Positions 51,910-60,530 of a DNA stretch of 64,000 nt are shown here, in pieces. The notes under the pieces are model-generated. The model did no database searches. It was not told where the DNA came from and saw only the letters and a program-made list of their open reading frames with translations. The stretch is from CALJFL01 sp963669435 (GTDB lineage Bacteria > Pseudomonadota > Gammaproteobacteria > Pseudomonadales > Halieaceae): assembly GCA_963669435.1 (NCBI GenBank), contig OY770025.1:1798001-1862000 (forward strand), written 5' to 3'. How positions within the stretch are numbered: position 1 is the first letter of the stretch; each line of letters opens with the position of its first letter. A program made the position numbers and the translations under genes.

Positions 51910-52791
51910 ATGACAACAGACAATCGTAGTGATGACAGCTTTCAGGCAGGTGGCCGCGAGGCCACACTGCCAGATGGCACCTTCTATCGCCATTGGCCGG
52001 TGACCGCCGAGCAAAGCCCGGCGGAGGCAGTGATTTTGCTAGTGCACGGACTTGGTGAACACAGTGGTCGTTACCAGGCGTTCGCCAGCTACTTCAACGA
52101 ACTTGGCATCGCGGTGGTAGCCCCGGACCATCGCGGTCACGGTCGGTCGCGGGGAGATCGCGGCCATGTCGAATCTTTTGATGAGTTTATGGCTCCCCTG
52201 CTAGAGCTACGCGAGAAGATCAGGGAGTGGTACCCGCGGTCGCCCTGTTTCATTGTGGGACATAGCCTGGGAGGGTTGATAAGCACGCGCTTTTTGCTCG
52301 AACATCAAAACAGTTTTGACGGTGCCGCCCTCTCCGCCGCTGCCCTGCAGGTACCCAAGCCGCCCTCAAAACTGAGCCTGCTGGTGTTACGACTGCTCGC
52401 CAGGATCAAACCCTCCCTGGGATTATTGCAGTTGGACGCGGATGAAATCAGTCGTCGGCCGGAAGTGGTTCGGGACTATGCCAATGATCCGCTAGTTCAT
52501 CATGGCAAGGTGAGCGCCAGCCTGGTGTGCCAGATGTTCAAGACCATGGCAGAGGTTGGGGAAGGCAGCGGCGGCATAACCCTGCCTATGCTTATCATGC
52601 ACGGCGAAGAGGACGTGATGACCGCAGCGGCCGGCTCCGTCGCCTTGCACGCCAACATTGGCTCCGTACACAAGACCCTGGTGTTGTTCCCCGGGCTTTA
52701 CCACGAGATATTCAACGAACCTGAACGCCTCGAGGTACTCGCAGAGCTGCGGGACTGGATGCGTGCCCGCTCACAACCAGGGCACCTCTGA
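51910..52791 (+). CDS. Alpha/beta hydrolase, monoacylglycerol lipase-like
   Basis: 293 residues. It has the Hydrolase_4 (lysophospholipase/MGL) pattern: LLVHGLGEHSGRYQAFASYFNELGIAVVAPDHRGHGRSRG, with the oxyanion HGLG. The nucleophile Ser is in VGHSLGGLIS; the Asp and His of the triad are probably in MHGEEDVMT and GLYHEIFNEP. No signal peptide is seen, so it is likely cytoplasmic or peripheral. Substrate unknown; a role in lipid or glycan deacylation near LPS genes is only suggestive. ATG at 51910 is preferred over longer frames. Confidence 0.88.
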   Translation: MTTDNRSDDSFQAGGREATLPDGTFYRHWPVTAEQSPAEAVILLVHGLGEHSGRYQAFASYFNELGIAVVAPDHRGHGRSRGDRGHVESFDEFMAPLLELREKIREWYPRSPCFIVGHSLGGLISTRFLLEHQNSFDGAALSAAALQVPKPPSKLSLLVLRLLARIKPSLGLLQLDADEISRRPEVVRDYANDPLVHHGKVSASLVCQMFKTMAEVGEGSGGITLPMLIMHGEEDVMTAAAGSVALHANIGSVHKTLVLFPGLYHEIFNEPERLEVLAELRDWMRARSQPGHL

Positions 52792-52828
52792 ACAATTTGG
52801 TCAGGCCGCGATCGAGCCTCGCCCCGGA

Positions 52829-53539
52829 CTACTCGCCACTAAAACGATAGTCGAAGAGCTCGATATCGGTTTGATACAGGCTCGCAATAATGTCTCGAGA
52901 CTCCGGGGTATAGAAATCCGCGTAATGCAACTCGCGGCTCTTATTGAGGTGCGGTAACTGGCAGTCGAGCTGCAATGTTGTGGCCACGTGGTTGAAGTCT
53001 TGTGAAAGGCTTTCAAAGCGGCCGATAAAATCCATTTCCACCTGCCCAAAGATGTTGTTCAGGAACAGGCACTGGGGCGTAAACAGGGCATTGCGCATGA
53101 TGTTCTCTGCGCTCATCCATTGTTTTACAAAGTCATCGAAGGAATCGAACCGCTTGATGAATTCACACCATTGCGTATCTTCTCTGCTGGCGGCGGATCC
53201 CCCTGCCTGCAGGTAGGTGTAGGCCGAAACTGCTCGGTCCCAGGGGTTGCGCACAAAACTGAATTTGAAATAGCGATCAAAACGGTCGGGATCGAGTCGC
53301 TGATACCACTCTGCGGGTGCATGCTCAACGGACTTCACATCAAACAATCCACGCACAATGCTGCGCCCCGCAGACTTGGGGATATGTATAAACAGTGCAT
53401 TGTGCGCATCAAAGCAGGGCTGGTATTTTGCCCGACCCTTGAGAATGCGATCGATGTGTCGCTGCTGATACTGGGGGGCATAGCCAAGCAGCATTTCTCG
53501 TTCTGTCCTGGGGATCAGTCGCCACATGACTTTGCTCAA
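52829..53539 (-). CDS. Sulfotransferase family 2-like protein
   Basis: 236 residues. FIHIPKSAGRSIVRGLF is the PAPS 5'-phosphosulfate loop, and FVRNPWDRAVSAYTYLQAGG is the 3'-phosphate-binding strand, the two signatures of carbohydrate sulfotransferases. It would move sulfate from PAPS to a sugar. The protein lacks an obvious membrane anchor. It is encoded on the opposite strand within the LPS region, so an O-antigen or core sugar is the likely acceptor; this is inference. PAPS synthesis genes are not in the window. Confidence 0.85.
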   Translation of the reverse strand: MSKVMWRLIPRTEREMLLGYAPQYQQRHIDRILKGRAKYQPCFDAHNALFIHIPKSAGRSIVRGLFDVKSVEHAPAEWYQRLDPDRFDRYFKFSFVRNPWDRAVSAYTYLQAGGSAASREDTQWCEFIKRFDSFDDFVKQWMSAENIMRNALFTPQCLFLNNIFGQVEMDFIGRFESLSQDFNHVATTLQLDCQLPHLNKSRELHYADFYTPESRDIIASLYQTDIELFDYRFSGE

Positions 53540-53631
53540 TATATTAATGACTCTGACCCCGCTAGCCCGCGCATAACCCTTTTTACTGTAAACCGCACTC
53601 TGTCTGCAATGCCCCGGGGATACCCCCCGGC

Positions 53632-54387
53632 CTATTGAATGGACTTGGCGTCCAGCCGGCGCCGGGCCCAGGCATAGGCTTCTATAGCGATGGTTTTACT
53701 TTCGGTGCTCGAAAGCTCGCGCATCTGGCTGCGCCAAGCGCGAAAAAAACGCATGCGCTCGGATTTGCTGAGGTTTGCCGACGGCATCATATTCAGTTGC
53801 ATCAGGTTCCTCAGCATCATTCTGCCAGGCGCGGGTACGGCAAAGTGATTGCGTTCGTTGTCTATCAGGGTGAACGAAAAGCGTCCCGCTTTAAATTCCG
53901 CCAATACGTTACTGGTGCGTAAATCGCCGTGGGTGAACCCAGTGGTGTGTAGTCGCCCGATAAAAATGCCCAACTCTGTCAGTAATAGCCGGCGCTGCCT
54001 GATATTCACGTCACTGCGTTCGTCCAGTATCTCTTTAAGCCATTTGTCTACGCCATATCCGGACGCGGCACGGGTGAACAGGTAATCGCTGCCGTTCTCC
54101 AGGGTTCCCCAGGTGATATTGGCAGGGGCATCAAAGCCTGCCAGGTTGAGCGCATCAGAATTCGTTCTGGCGCGCGTGGCGCGACTTCCGCGAAACCATG
54201 CCTTTATAGACTCCAGTGGGCTGCGCGGCAGAAACTCCTTGTAGAACACGGCAAGTTCGCTGTGGTAAGCCACCCGGGCGTAAGGTGAGCTACTGACGAT
54301 TTCCCAGGGATCAGGCAGCTCACCGTTGGCCAGGCGCTCTGCGCTGCCGTGTAGTTCGTCGATGATTTCAGGCGGCGTATGAATCAT
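53632..54387 (-). CDS. Lipopolysaccharide kinase InaA-like protein
   Basis: 251 residues of the WaaP/InaA/KdkA-like kinase group. The catalytic loop reads TTGFTHGDLRTSNVLAEF (HGD) and the metal-binding motif FTLIDNERNHF. RVAYHSELAVFYKEFLPR carries a likely ATP-lobe Lys. It differs from the waaP at 50996 in motif spelling and size, so it is a paralogous, not duplicated, gene. Candidate substrates are Kdo, heptose or another core sugar. It is divergent from the next kinase-like gene across a ~100-bp gap. Confidence 0.8.
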   Translation of the reverse strand: MIHTPPEIIDELHGSAERLANGELPDPWEIVSSSPYARVAYHSELAVFYKEFLPRSPLESIKAWFRGSRATRARTNSDALNLAGFDAPANITWGTLENGSDYLFTRAASGYGVDKWLKEILDERSDVNIRQRRLLLTELGIFIGRLHTTGFTHGDLRTSNVLAEFKAGRFSFTLIDNERNHFAVPAPGRMMLRNLMQLNMMPSANLSKSERMRFFRAWRSQMRELSSTESKTIAIEAYAWARRRLDAKSIQ

Positions 54388-54488
54388 ATAGGCATGCTAT
54401 TCTAGCGGATAATAACAGCCTGTATTTGGCAATCTGCTGCCTTTAGCCGGCGCTGCGACCGTTCAGGAATAGATGGAAACACACGCAT

Positions 54489-55259
54489 TTGCGAAGTAAT
54501 GATTTTCAACTGGTCCGTGGCAGCGTGGACGATCCGTTGGTTGCCGAACTCCTGGACGCGCTGGAATCTCCCTCATACAGCTGGGTAGAGCGGCGAACTA
54601 CTGTCCGTAAACAGTCCGTAGATAGCATTGTAGGCTTCTACCCGCTGGGCGGTAGAGAACACTATTTGAAGCTTTTTGTGGCGCGGTCGTTCTGGCAACG
54701 GGGTTATCAGCGCTTGGGCCTTAGCCGTGCGCTGCAATGTTATGACACCGCATGCAAGCTGGCCGATAAGGGCATTCGCGTTCCAGCCCCCCTGGCTTGT
54801 ATCAGTTGCGATGATGGTATGTTGCTGGCGACTGAGGCGATTGCGGGTGGTCGCGACCTGTTGGCGCTCTGGAAGGAAGAAAATACCGCGATGGATGAGC
54901 GCTGCTGGGCGGCCGCCGGGAGGCTCCTGTCTGATCTTCACAATGCTTCTTACTACCATGGCGATTTCAAGTGGAGCAACATTCTGTGGCTGGGTGATGG
55001 CCTGACGCTGGTCGACCTGGATAGCGTTGGTCGCGTATTGCCAGGTGTGTCGCGGCACTGCAAGGATGTTGCCCGGTTTGCCTTGAATGCAGAGGACATG
55101 GCGTTGCCCGCAGACGACCTGGAGCAGTTTTTGGCGGCTTATGCAGCAGGCCGCGGGTTGACCAGGAGCGAGGTGGTTGGTCGGGCGCTGCCATACCTGG
55201 AACGCTTACGCGCTCGGCACGAAAAAAAATATGGCCAACGTGGACACAGATTGTTGTAA
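54489..55259 (+). CDS. WaaP/InaA-like kinase-fold protein
   Basis: 256 residues if started at the TTG at 54489; no ATG is in frame nearby and a GTG about 36 bp further in is the alternative. Kinase-fold motifs: YYHGDFKWSNILWLGDGLTLVDLDSVGR (HGD with Asn, and the metal Asp). HYLKLFVARSFWQRGYQRLG includes the expected Lys in the N-lobe, and KLADKGIRVPAPLACI is typical of LPS kinases. Likely phosphorylates an LPS sugar. It is the third such gene in 4.3 kb. Confidence 0.75.
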   Translation: MRSNDFQLVRGSVDDPLVAELLDALESPSYSWVERRTTVRKQSVDSIVGFYPLGGREHYLKLFVARSFWQRGYQRLGLSRALQCYDTACKLADKGIRVPAPLACISCDDGMLLATEAIAGGRDLLALWKEENTAMDERCWAAAGRLLSDLHNASYYHGDFKWSNILWLGDGLTLVDLDSVGRVLPGVSRHCKDVARFALNAEDMALPADDLEQFLAAYAAGRGLTRSEVVGRALPYLERLRARHEKKYGQRGHRLL

Positions 55260-55351
55260 GTGAGGTTGTTCCGGGCCGGCTTGTCGTGGTCCGGGTGTTT
55301 CAGTCAGTACCCTGGTAGCTGCCGTGCCCGCGCGCGTTTACCGCCAGGGCT

Positions 55352-56467
55352 TTAGGCGAGTATTTCCCGAAACAGTTGTAAATACCGGGCCATCATTTTT
55401 TCCCGATGCAGGTCGTTGTGCGCGTGCTCGCGCGCGGTCTGGCCCTGGGTCTCCAGCTCCTGGTCGGATAAACGCATGAAGTACTCGATAGCTGCGGCGA
55501 TGTCGTCGACGTCGCTGGCGTCAACCAGTCGCCCGTGTTCGGGATCGGAAACGACCTCTTCGTGACCATTGATCCGTGAGGCGAGCACGGGTTTGCCCAC
55601 TGCCATGGCTTCGATCAGGCTGCGCGGCAGACCCTCGCGCAGGGAGGGTATGGCATAGATATCGGCGGTTTTTAGCAGCGTTGGAATATCTTCGCGGAAA
55701 TTGAGAAACGTCACTGAACTGGCCAGGCCTTTGCTGGCCACGAAGGTTTCCAGCCGTTCGCGCAGCTCGCCGTCACCGACGATCACCAACCCGGCATTGG
55801 GGTAGGCCGAGTGCACGTGGGAAAATGCGCGGAGGAAGCGTTCCAGGTTCTTCTTCTGGGCCAGGCGCGAGACGGTGATGAAAATACGCTTGGGTGCGAG
55901 GCTGTCGCCAAACAGTTCGGCCCGGTCCCCTGCAGCGACGTCGGAAAAGTGCGTGAAGTCCAGTCCGTTGGGAATGGCTACCAGCTTCTCCGGGGCGGCC
56001 CCCCAGAGCAGCGCCTGGATATCCTCAACGCCACCCTCTGATACGCTGACAATGTGGGACATCCGTTTTAGCGTGAAGTAGTACAGCAACTTCGTGCGTA
56101 TGCTAAGGCGCGCCTTCACACCGTGGAAAACGCCAATGCACTTAACATTCCCGGCGCTGAACATTGCCGCCAGGGCGCCGATCGGCATGGCCCGCCACAT
56201 ATGGCAGTCAACCAGTTCAACCTGGTGCTCGGAAATAATCTGGCGGACCTTGTTGATCGTGCCCGGACAGCGCCAGGTCACCTGGTGTTTGTCCAGGTTC
56301 AGGTAGATAACCTCGTCGGCCACGTCGTGCATCTGGTTCTGACCGTCGTTCGCACCTGTCAGGTAGCAGACGATGTTTTTAAACTGGCCGTCTCCGGACC
56401 TCACAATGTCGTTGAACAGGGAGGCGTCGCGGTTGTAGGTCCGGAAAATGTGCAAAATGGTTTTCAT
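55352..56467 (-). CDS. Glycosyltransferase family 4 protein
   Basis: 371 residues with the GT-B fold. The N-terminal domain begins ILHIFRTYNRDASLFNDIVRSG; the C-terminal domain has FITVSRLAQKKNLERFLRAFSHV, GLVIVGDGELRERLE and PSLREGLPRSLIEAMAVGKPVLAS, the retaining E-x7-E region. Donor and acceptor are not predictable. It is read opposite to the flanking genes and starts in a divergent 300-bp gap with the O-antigen ligase-like gene. Likely part of O-antigen or outer-core synthesis. Confidence 0.88.
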   Translation of the reverse strand: MKTILHIFRTYNRDASLFNDIVRSGDGQFKNIVCYLTGANDGQNQMHDVADEVIYLNLDKHQVTWRCPGTINKVRQIISEHQVELVDCHMWRAMPIGALAAMFSAGNVKCIGVFHGVKARLSIRTKLLYYFTLKRMSHIVSVSEGGVEDIQALLWGAAPEKLVAIPNGLDFTHFSDVAAGDRAELFGDSLAPKRIFITVSRLAQKKNLERFLRAFSHVHSAYPNAGLVIVGDGELRERLETFVASKGLASSVTFLNFREDIPTLLKTADIYAIPSLREGLPRSLIEAMAVGKPVLASRINGHEEVVSDPEHGRLVDASDVDDIAAAIEYFMRLSDQELETQGQTAREHAHNDLHREKMMARYLQLFREILA

Positions 56468-56767
56468 GCCAGCCTTGTGATCGCTCGCGGTGATGTCTGC
56501 ATTGGGACTGTTAGTTGTGGCATAATTTGGGCTGTTTGGGTGGGCTTTTTCACAGCAAAATACGCGCCCGGTGGCCGCAGGCTAAAGTCACAGTCGGGAT
56601 ATCTCAATCATGGCTGTTTTTGCACATTGGCCGCTGTCATCGATGACAGGGATTCGCGATTGCGCTAATCAAATATATGTTCACAGCGCGAAAAATGTGG
56701 CGAGACGATAACAAATAATGATGCGGGTCGCAAAACACACCGACCCGTGTTTCCAGAGATTTAGCAG
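56468..56767. promoter_or_regulatory. Divergent gap with a perfect 16-bp palindrome
   Basis: A 300-bp gap between the GT4 gene (minus) and the ligase gene (plus), with an AT-rich middle. CTGTCATCGATGACAG (56634-56649) is a perfect palindrome that could be an operator. I see no clear -35/-10 pair. A long T/A-rich segment (56660-56720) precedes the TTG start at 56768. Confidence 0.35.
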
Positions 56768-57970
56768 TTGATATCAGCAATTCAGCCGCCTGGAGCGCAG
56801 TCTCCAGGCCTTCTTGATCACGTACTCGCGAGCATGCTGGCGGTGGCTATTTCGGTGCCGGCCTTCCTGTCCGACGATTATTCCTTCAAGCCGCTGTTTT
56901 ACGCCTTGATCATCCTGCCGACGCTGATATTGCTGCCCCTGGGTAAAATTGCCGCGCGTGACCTCTACCGATCTGCTGCGGTTGTCTATCTGCTGGCGAT
57001 ACCGATGATTTTCTGGTCTGCCAGCAATCTGTGGTCGGCCCAGCCCGACAACTTTCAACCCTTTGTAAGGCGCTCGCTGGTCCTGTTCGTCTTTGTGCTG
57101 GTAGTCGCCCACCTGGTCTATCGCCTCGGGCGGGACTTTACCCGCTATCTGGACCTGGCGTTTGGTCTGGTGGCCCTCGCCGCCGGGATGCTGCTGGCCA
57201 GCCTGCTGTTTATGGAGCCCCAGGCTCCGCACTGGCGCCTGGGAGATGGCACCGTGTTTCGCCGGTCCCTGCATGCGTCACACTTTTTTGGCTGCTTTGC
57301 TGCCTATGGGATAGTGCGCTGCTATCAGCAGCCTGATTGGCGTCGCGCTCTACCCCACCTGATTGGTGTATTGCTGTGTTCGGGCTTCGTGTTTAGTACG
57401 GAATCCCGGGGGACCATCGGCAGCCTGGTATTGATCGCGCTGCTGGTCTCCGGGCTCTGGTATCGTCGCTGGAAAGATGTGCTGGCGATATTGATAGTTG
57501 TGGGTGTCGGTACAGTACTGAGTTACGAGGCGCTCATGGCCAGGGGCACAAGTTATCGGCTGGAAATCTGGCAACAGACCTGGCCCATTGTGCAAGCTAA
57601 CTTCTGGGGAGGTATAGGCCTGGGCGTGCCGCTGGATGTACCCTACGGCGGTACGTTTATCGCGCCACATGCACACAACCTGTACCTGGACCTGCTTGCT
57701 CGTTCAGGCGTGGTTGGCTTGTTGCTGTTGCTGCCGATTGTCCTGCTGGTCGGATGGCGGGCGCTAAAACCAACCCGGGAAGAACAGGCCTACCTGGCAA
57801 TGACCGTATTCTTTTTGTTGTGTATGCTCACCGACGTGCATAAACCCATTAATTCTCCTGCGCCAGTGTTTGTTATTTTCTGGCTACCACTGACCGCCTT
57901 GTTGGTCACGTTAAGTCGTCAGCGCCAATCGGCCATGTCGGCCCCATTGCCAGAAGTGTCACAACGATGA
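56768..57970 (+). CDS. O-antigen ligase/polymerase-like membrane protein (Wzy_C/WaaL type)
   Basis: About 400 residues and 10-12 membrane helices. The large periplasmic loop region contains RGTSYRLEIWQQTWPIVQANFWGGIGLG and IAPHAHNLYLDLLARSGVVGLLLLL, matching the Wzy_C/WaaL motif with HNLYLD-like core. Ligases join undecaprenyl-linked O-antigen to the core; polymerases of the same family elongate it, and the two cannot be separated here. The start is TTG at 56768; no in-frame ATG gives a full first helix. It overlaps rfbD by 4 bp (ATGA). Confidence 0.82.
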   Translation: MISAIQPPGAQSPGLLDHVLASMLAVAISVPAFLSDDYSFKPLFYALIILPTLILLPLGKIAARDLYRSAAVVYLLAIPMIFWSASNLWSAQPDNFQPFVRRSLVLFVFVLVVAHLVYRLGRDFTRYLDLAFGLVALAAGMLLASLLFMEPQAPHWRLGDGTVFRRSLHASHFFGCFAAYGIVRCYQQPDWRRALPHLIGVLLCSGFVFSTESRGTIGSLVLIALLVSGLWYRRWKDVLAILIVVGVGTVLSYEALMARGTSYRLEIWQQTWPIVQANFWGGIGLGVPLDVPYGGTFIAPHAHNLYLDLLARSGVVGLLLLLPIVLLVGWRALKPTREEQAYLAMTVFFLLCMLTDVHKPINSPAPVFVIFWLPLTALLVTLSRQRQSAMSAPLPEVSQR

Positions 57971-58848
57971 GTTACCGGGTATTGGTGTGCGGGGGACACG
58001 GACAACTGGGCCGTGAGTTGCAGGCGAGTGTGCCTGCCGGTTGGTCGTGCCTCGCGCCGGGCCGTGAACAACTGGATATCACCGTGGCTGGCTCTACGGC
58101 CGATGTGCTCGATGAATTGCAACCCGATATCGTAGTTAATGCGGCGGCCTACACGGCAGTAGACCGTGCTGAATCCGAGCCCGAGCTCGCCCACAAGATT
58201 AACGCTGAAGGCGCCTCGCAGCTGGCCGGGGCCTGCGCCGACGCCGATATCCGCCTCATACATGTCTCGACGGACTTTGTATTTGACGGCAGGGCCTCAA
58301 CTCCCTATGGCCCGGAAGCGATTTGCAACCCGCTTGGTGCCTACGGTCACAGTAAACTGGGAGGGGAGCAGGGGGTGCAGGAACAGCTGCCCGGATCCGC
58401 GATAATTCGCACGAGCTGGCTGTATTCGCGCTTCGGCGCCAATTTTGTAAAAACCATGCTGCGGCTGATGACGGAACCCGACAAGCTAACCGTGGTACAC
58501 GACCAGGTCGGTTCGCCGACCTGGGCAGCAGGCCTCGCGCGGGCCATTTGGACGATGGCCGAGCGACCACAGCTCAGTGGCATCTACCATTGGTCGGATG
58601 ATGGCCAGTGCAGCTGGTTCGAATTTGCGCAAGCCATACAGTCCGAAGCACATGCCCTGGGTATACTCGAGCGCACGATCGACATCGAACCCATTCCAGG
58701 ATCAGACTATCCAACTCCCGCGCAGCGCCCAGCCTATAGTGTGTTAAATAGTGATCGCAGCGCGCATGACCTCGATTTGACTCCGGTGGCATGGCGACAG
58801 CAGTTGCGGAACATGTTGGCCGATTTACAGGAACACGAAAATGACTGA
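57967..58848 (+). CDS. rfbD: dTDP-4-dehydrorhamnose reductase
   Basis: 293 residues, short-chain dehydrogenase (extended) family. It makes dTDP-L-rhamnose in the final pathway step with NADPH. LVCGGHGQLGRELQ is the NAD(P)-binding loop, IVVNAAAYTAVDRAESEPELAHKINAEGA and VSTDFVFDG are RmlD signatures, and the Tyr-x3-Lys pair is YGHSKLGGE. The ATGA overlap with the ligase gene and an 8-bp overlap with rfbB indicate one transcript. Confidence 0.95.
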   Translation: MSYRVLVCGGHGQLGRELQASVPAGWSCLAPGREQLDITVAGSTADVLDELQPDIVVNAAAYTAVDRAESEPELAHKINAEGASQLAGACADADIRLIHVSTDFVFDGRASTPYGPEAICNPLGAYGHSKLGGEQGVQEQLPGSAIIRTSWLYSRFGANFVKTMLRLMTEPDKLTVVHDQVGSPTWAAGLARAIWTMAERPQLSGIYHWSDDGQCSWFEFAQAIQSEAHALGILERTIDIEPIPGSDYPTPAQRPAYSVLNSDRSAHDLDLTPVAWRQQLRNMLADLQEHEND

Positions 58849-59908
58849 CACCTTGCTGGTTACCGGTGCTGCTGGCTTTATCGGCGCCAATTTTGTCCAC
58901 TATTGGCTGCGCCATCATCCGCAGGATAGGGTAATTGCCTATGACGCTCTGACCTATGCAGGCAATCGGGCCAACCTCGCCAGCCTGGATGATCACCCCG
59001 GATTCCAATTCGTACACGCTGATATCTGTGATTACGATACGGTGGCCTCCACCTTGCGAGAACAGGGGGTCAACGTACTGGTGCACTTCGCCGCTGAAAG
59101 TCATGTGGATCGCTCAATCACTGGCCCGGACGCATTTATCGAAACCAACGTTGTCGGCACGCACACCCTGCTCAAGGCGGCTCGGGACTGCTGGTTGGGT
59201 GAGGGGCGGGCCACTGCGCACCGCTTCCACCACGTTTCCACCGACGAGGTGTACGGCTCCCTCGCTGCCGATGCGCCGGGCTTCTATGAAGACCAGAAAT
59301 ACGAACCCAACTCGCCATACTCTGCGAGTAAGGCGGCTTCAGACCACCTGGTGCGAGCTTATCACCACACCTTTGGATTACAGGTTACGACCAGTAATTG
59401 CTCGAACAACTACGGCCCCTTCCACTTCCCGGAGAAACTCATCCCGCTGTGTATTACCAATATCCTGCGAGGCCTGTCGTTACCGGTCTACGGAGATGGC
59501 AGCAATATTCGCGATTGGCTCTATGTTGAAGACCACTGCCGCGGGATCGAGTTGGTTATCAAGAATGGAACAGTGGGCGAGACCTACAACATCGGCGGCA
59601 ATAACGAATGGCGCAATCTCGACATCGTCGAGCTATTGTGTGACCGCCTGGACGCGCGCTTCGCTGCCGATGCCGGCTTAGGCCAGCGTTTCCCGGACGC
59701 GCCACAGACCTCAGGAGGCAGTGCGCGGGAATTGATCCAATTTGTGGAAGACCGGGCTGGGCACGACTGGCGATATGCTATTGATGCACGGCGCATCAGC
59801 AACGAGCTGGGCTACGACCCCCGGGAGAGCTTTGAAACGGGTATTGAACGCACCCTGGACTGGTTCCTGGACAATGAGGATTGGTGGCGAACTTTGTTGG
59901 CCAGTTAG
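58841..59908 (+). CDS. rfbB: dTDP-glucose 4,6-dehydratase
   Basis: 355 residues. It converts dTDP-glucose to dTDP-4-keto-6-deoxyglucose. VTGAAGFIGANFVHYWL is the NAD+ loop, VDRSITGPDAFIETNVVGTHTLL and VSTDEVYGSL contain catalytic Asp/Glu, YSASKAASDHLVRAY is the active-site Tyr-x3-Lys, and NCSNNYGPFHFPEKLIP is a family block. Standard length. It is read with rfbD, converging with rfbC 73 bp downstream. Confidence 0.97.
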   Translation: MTDTLLVTGAAGFIGANFVHYWLRHHPQDRVIAYDALTYAGNRANLASLDDHPGFQFVHADICDYDTVASTLREQGVNVLVHFAAESHVDRSITGPDAFIETNVVGTHTLLKAARDCWLGEGRATAHRFHHVSTDEVYGSLAADAPGFYEDQKYEPNSPYSASKAASDHLVRAYHHTFGLQVTTSNCSNNYGPFHFPEKLIPLCITNILRGLSLPVYGDGSNIRDWLYVEDHCRGIELVIKNGTVGETYNIGGNNEWRNLDIVELLCDRLDARFAADAGLGQRFPDAPQTSGGSARELIQFVEDRAGHDWRYAIDARRISNELGYDPRESFETGIERTLDWFLDNEDWWRTLLAS

Positions 59909-59981
59909 CGCCTCGAGCCTGGTAACAACGCTGCAGGGAAAACCTGCCTGGCAGGAATGATTAAGGTAGTGCTCTCAAGCC

Positions 59982-60530
59982 CTAGTCAAACAACGAAATG
60001 TCTTTCCAGGCTAAACCCTCTTGGTCTTTTGCAGACAATTGCGGACCATCGCCCTCCGTTAATGGCCAGTCAATGCCCACCTCCGGATCGTCCCAGGCCA
60101 GGCTGATCTCACTTGCCGCGTGGTAGGGCTGGGTGCACTTGTACTGGAAGTCGGCATAATCTGACGTGACGTAAAAGCCGTGGGCAAAGCCTGGTGGTAT
60201 CCACAGCATGCGGTGGTCAACGGCGTCCAGTTGCACGCCGTACCACTGTCCAAAGGTGGTGGACGATTGCCGCAGATCGACCACCGCATCAAACACGCTG
60301 CCGGAGCTGACCCGAACCAGCTTGCCCTGGGTAAACTCGGTTTGGTAGTGCATACCTCGGAGAATCCCGCCCGCCGAGCGGCTGTGATTATCCTGCACGA
60401 AGTCGAGGTCGAAACCTGCTTCACGAAAGGTATCGGCATTCCAGCTTTCCATGAAGAAACCCCTTTCGTCGCCGAACACCTTGGGCGTCAGCAGGTAAAC
60501 ATCCTGTAGGGGGGTCGCTTCGAACTTCAC
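59982..60530 (-). CDS. rfbC: dTDP-4-dehydrorhamnose 3,5-epimerase
   Basis: 182 residues, cupin-like RmlC. DERGFFMESWNADTFREAGFDLDFVQDNHSRS and GGILRGMHYQ carry the catalytic His/Asp pair region, and WIPPGFAHGFYVTSDYADFQYKCT is the second conserved block with catalytic Tyr. It epimerises the keto sugar before RfbD reduction. The start overlaps the end of rfbA by 4 bp, so the two are cotranscribed. Confidence 0.96.
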   Translation of the reverse strand: MKFEATPLQDVYLLTPKVFGDERGFFMESWNADTFREAGFDLDFVQDNHSRSAGGILRGMHYQTEFTQGKLVRVSSGSVFDAVVDLRQSSTTFGQWYGVQLDAVDHRMLWIPPGFAHGFYVTSDYADFQYKCTQPYHAASEISLAWDDPEVGIDWPLTEGDGPQLSAKDQEGLAWKDISLFD

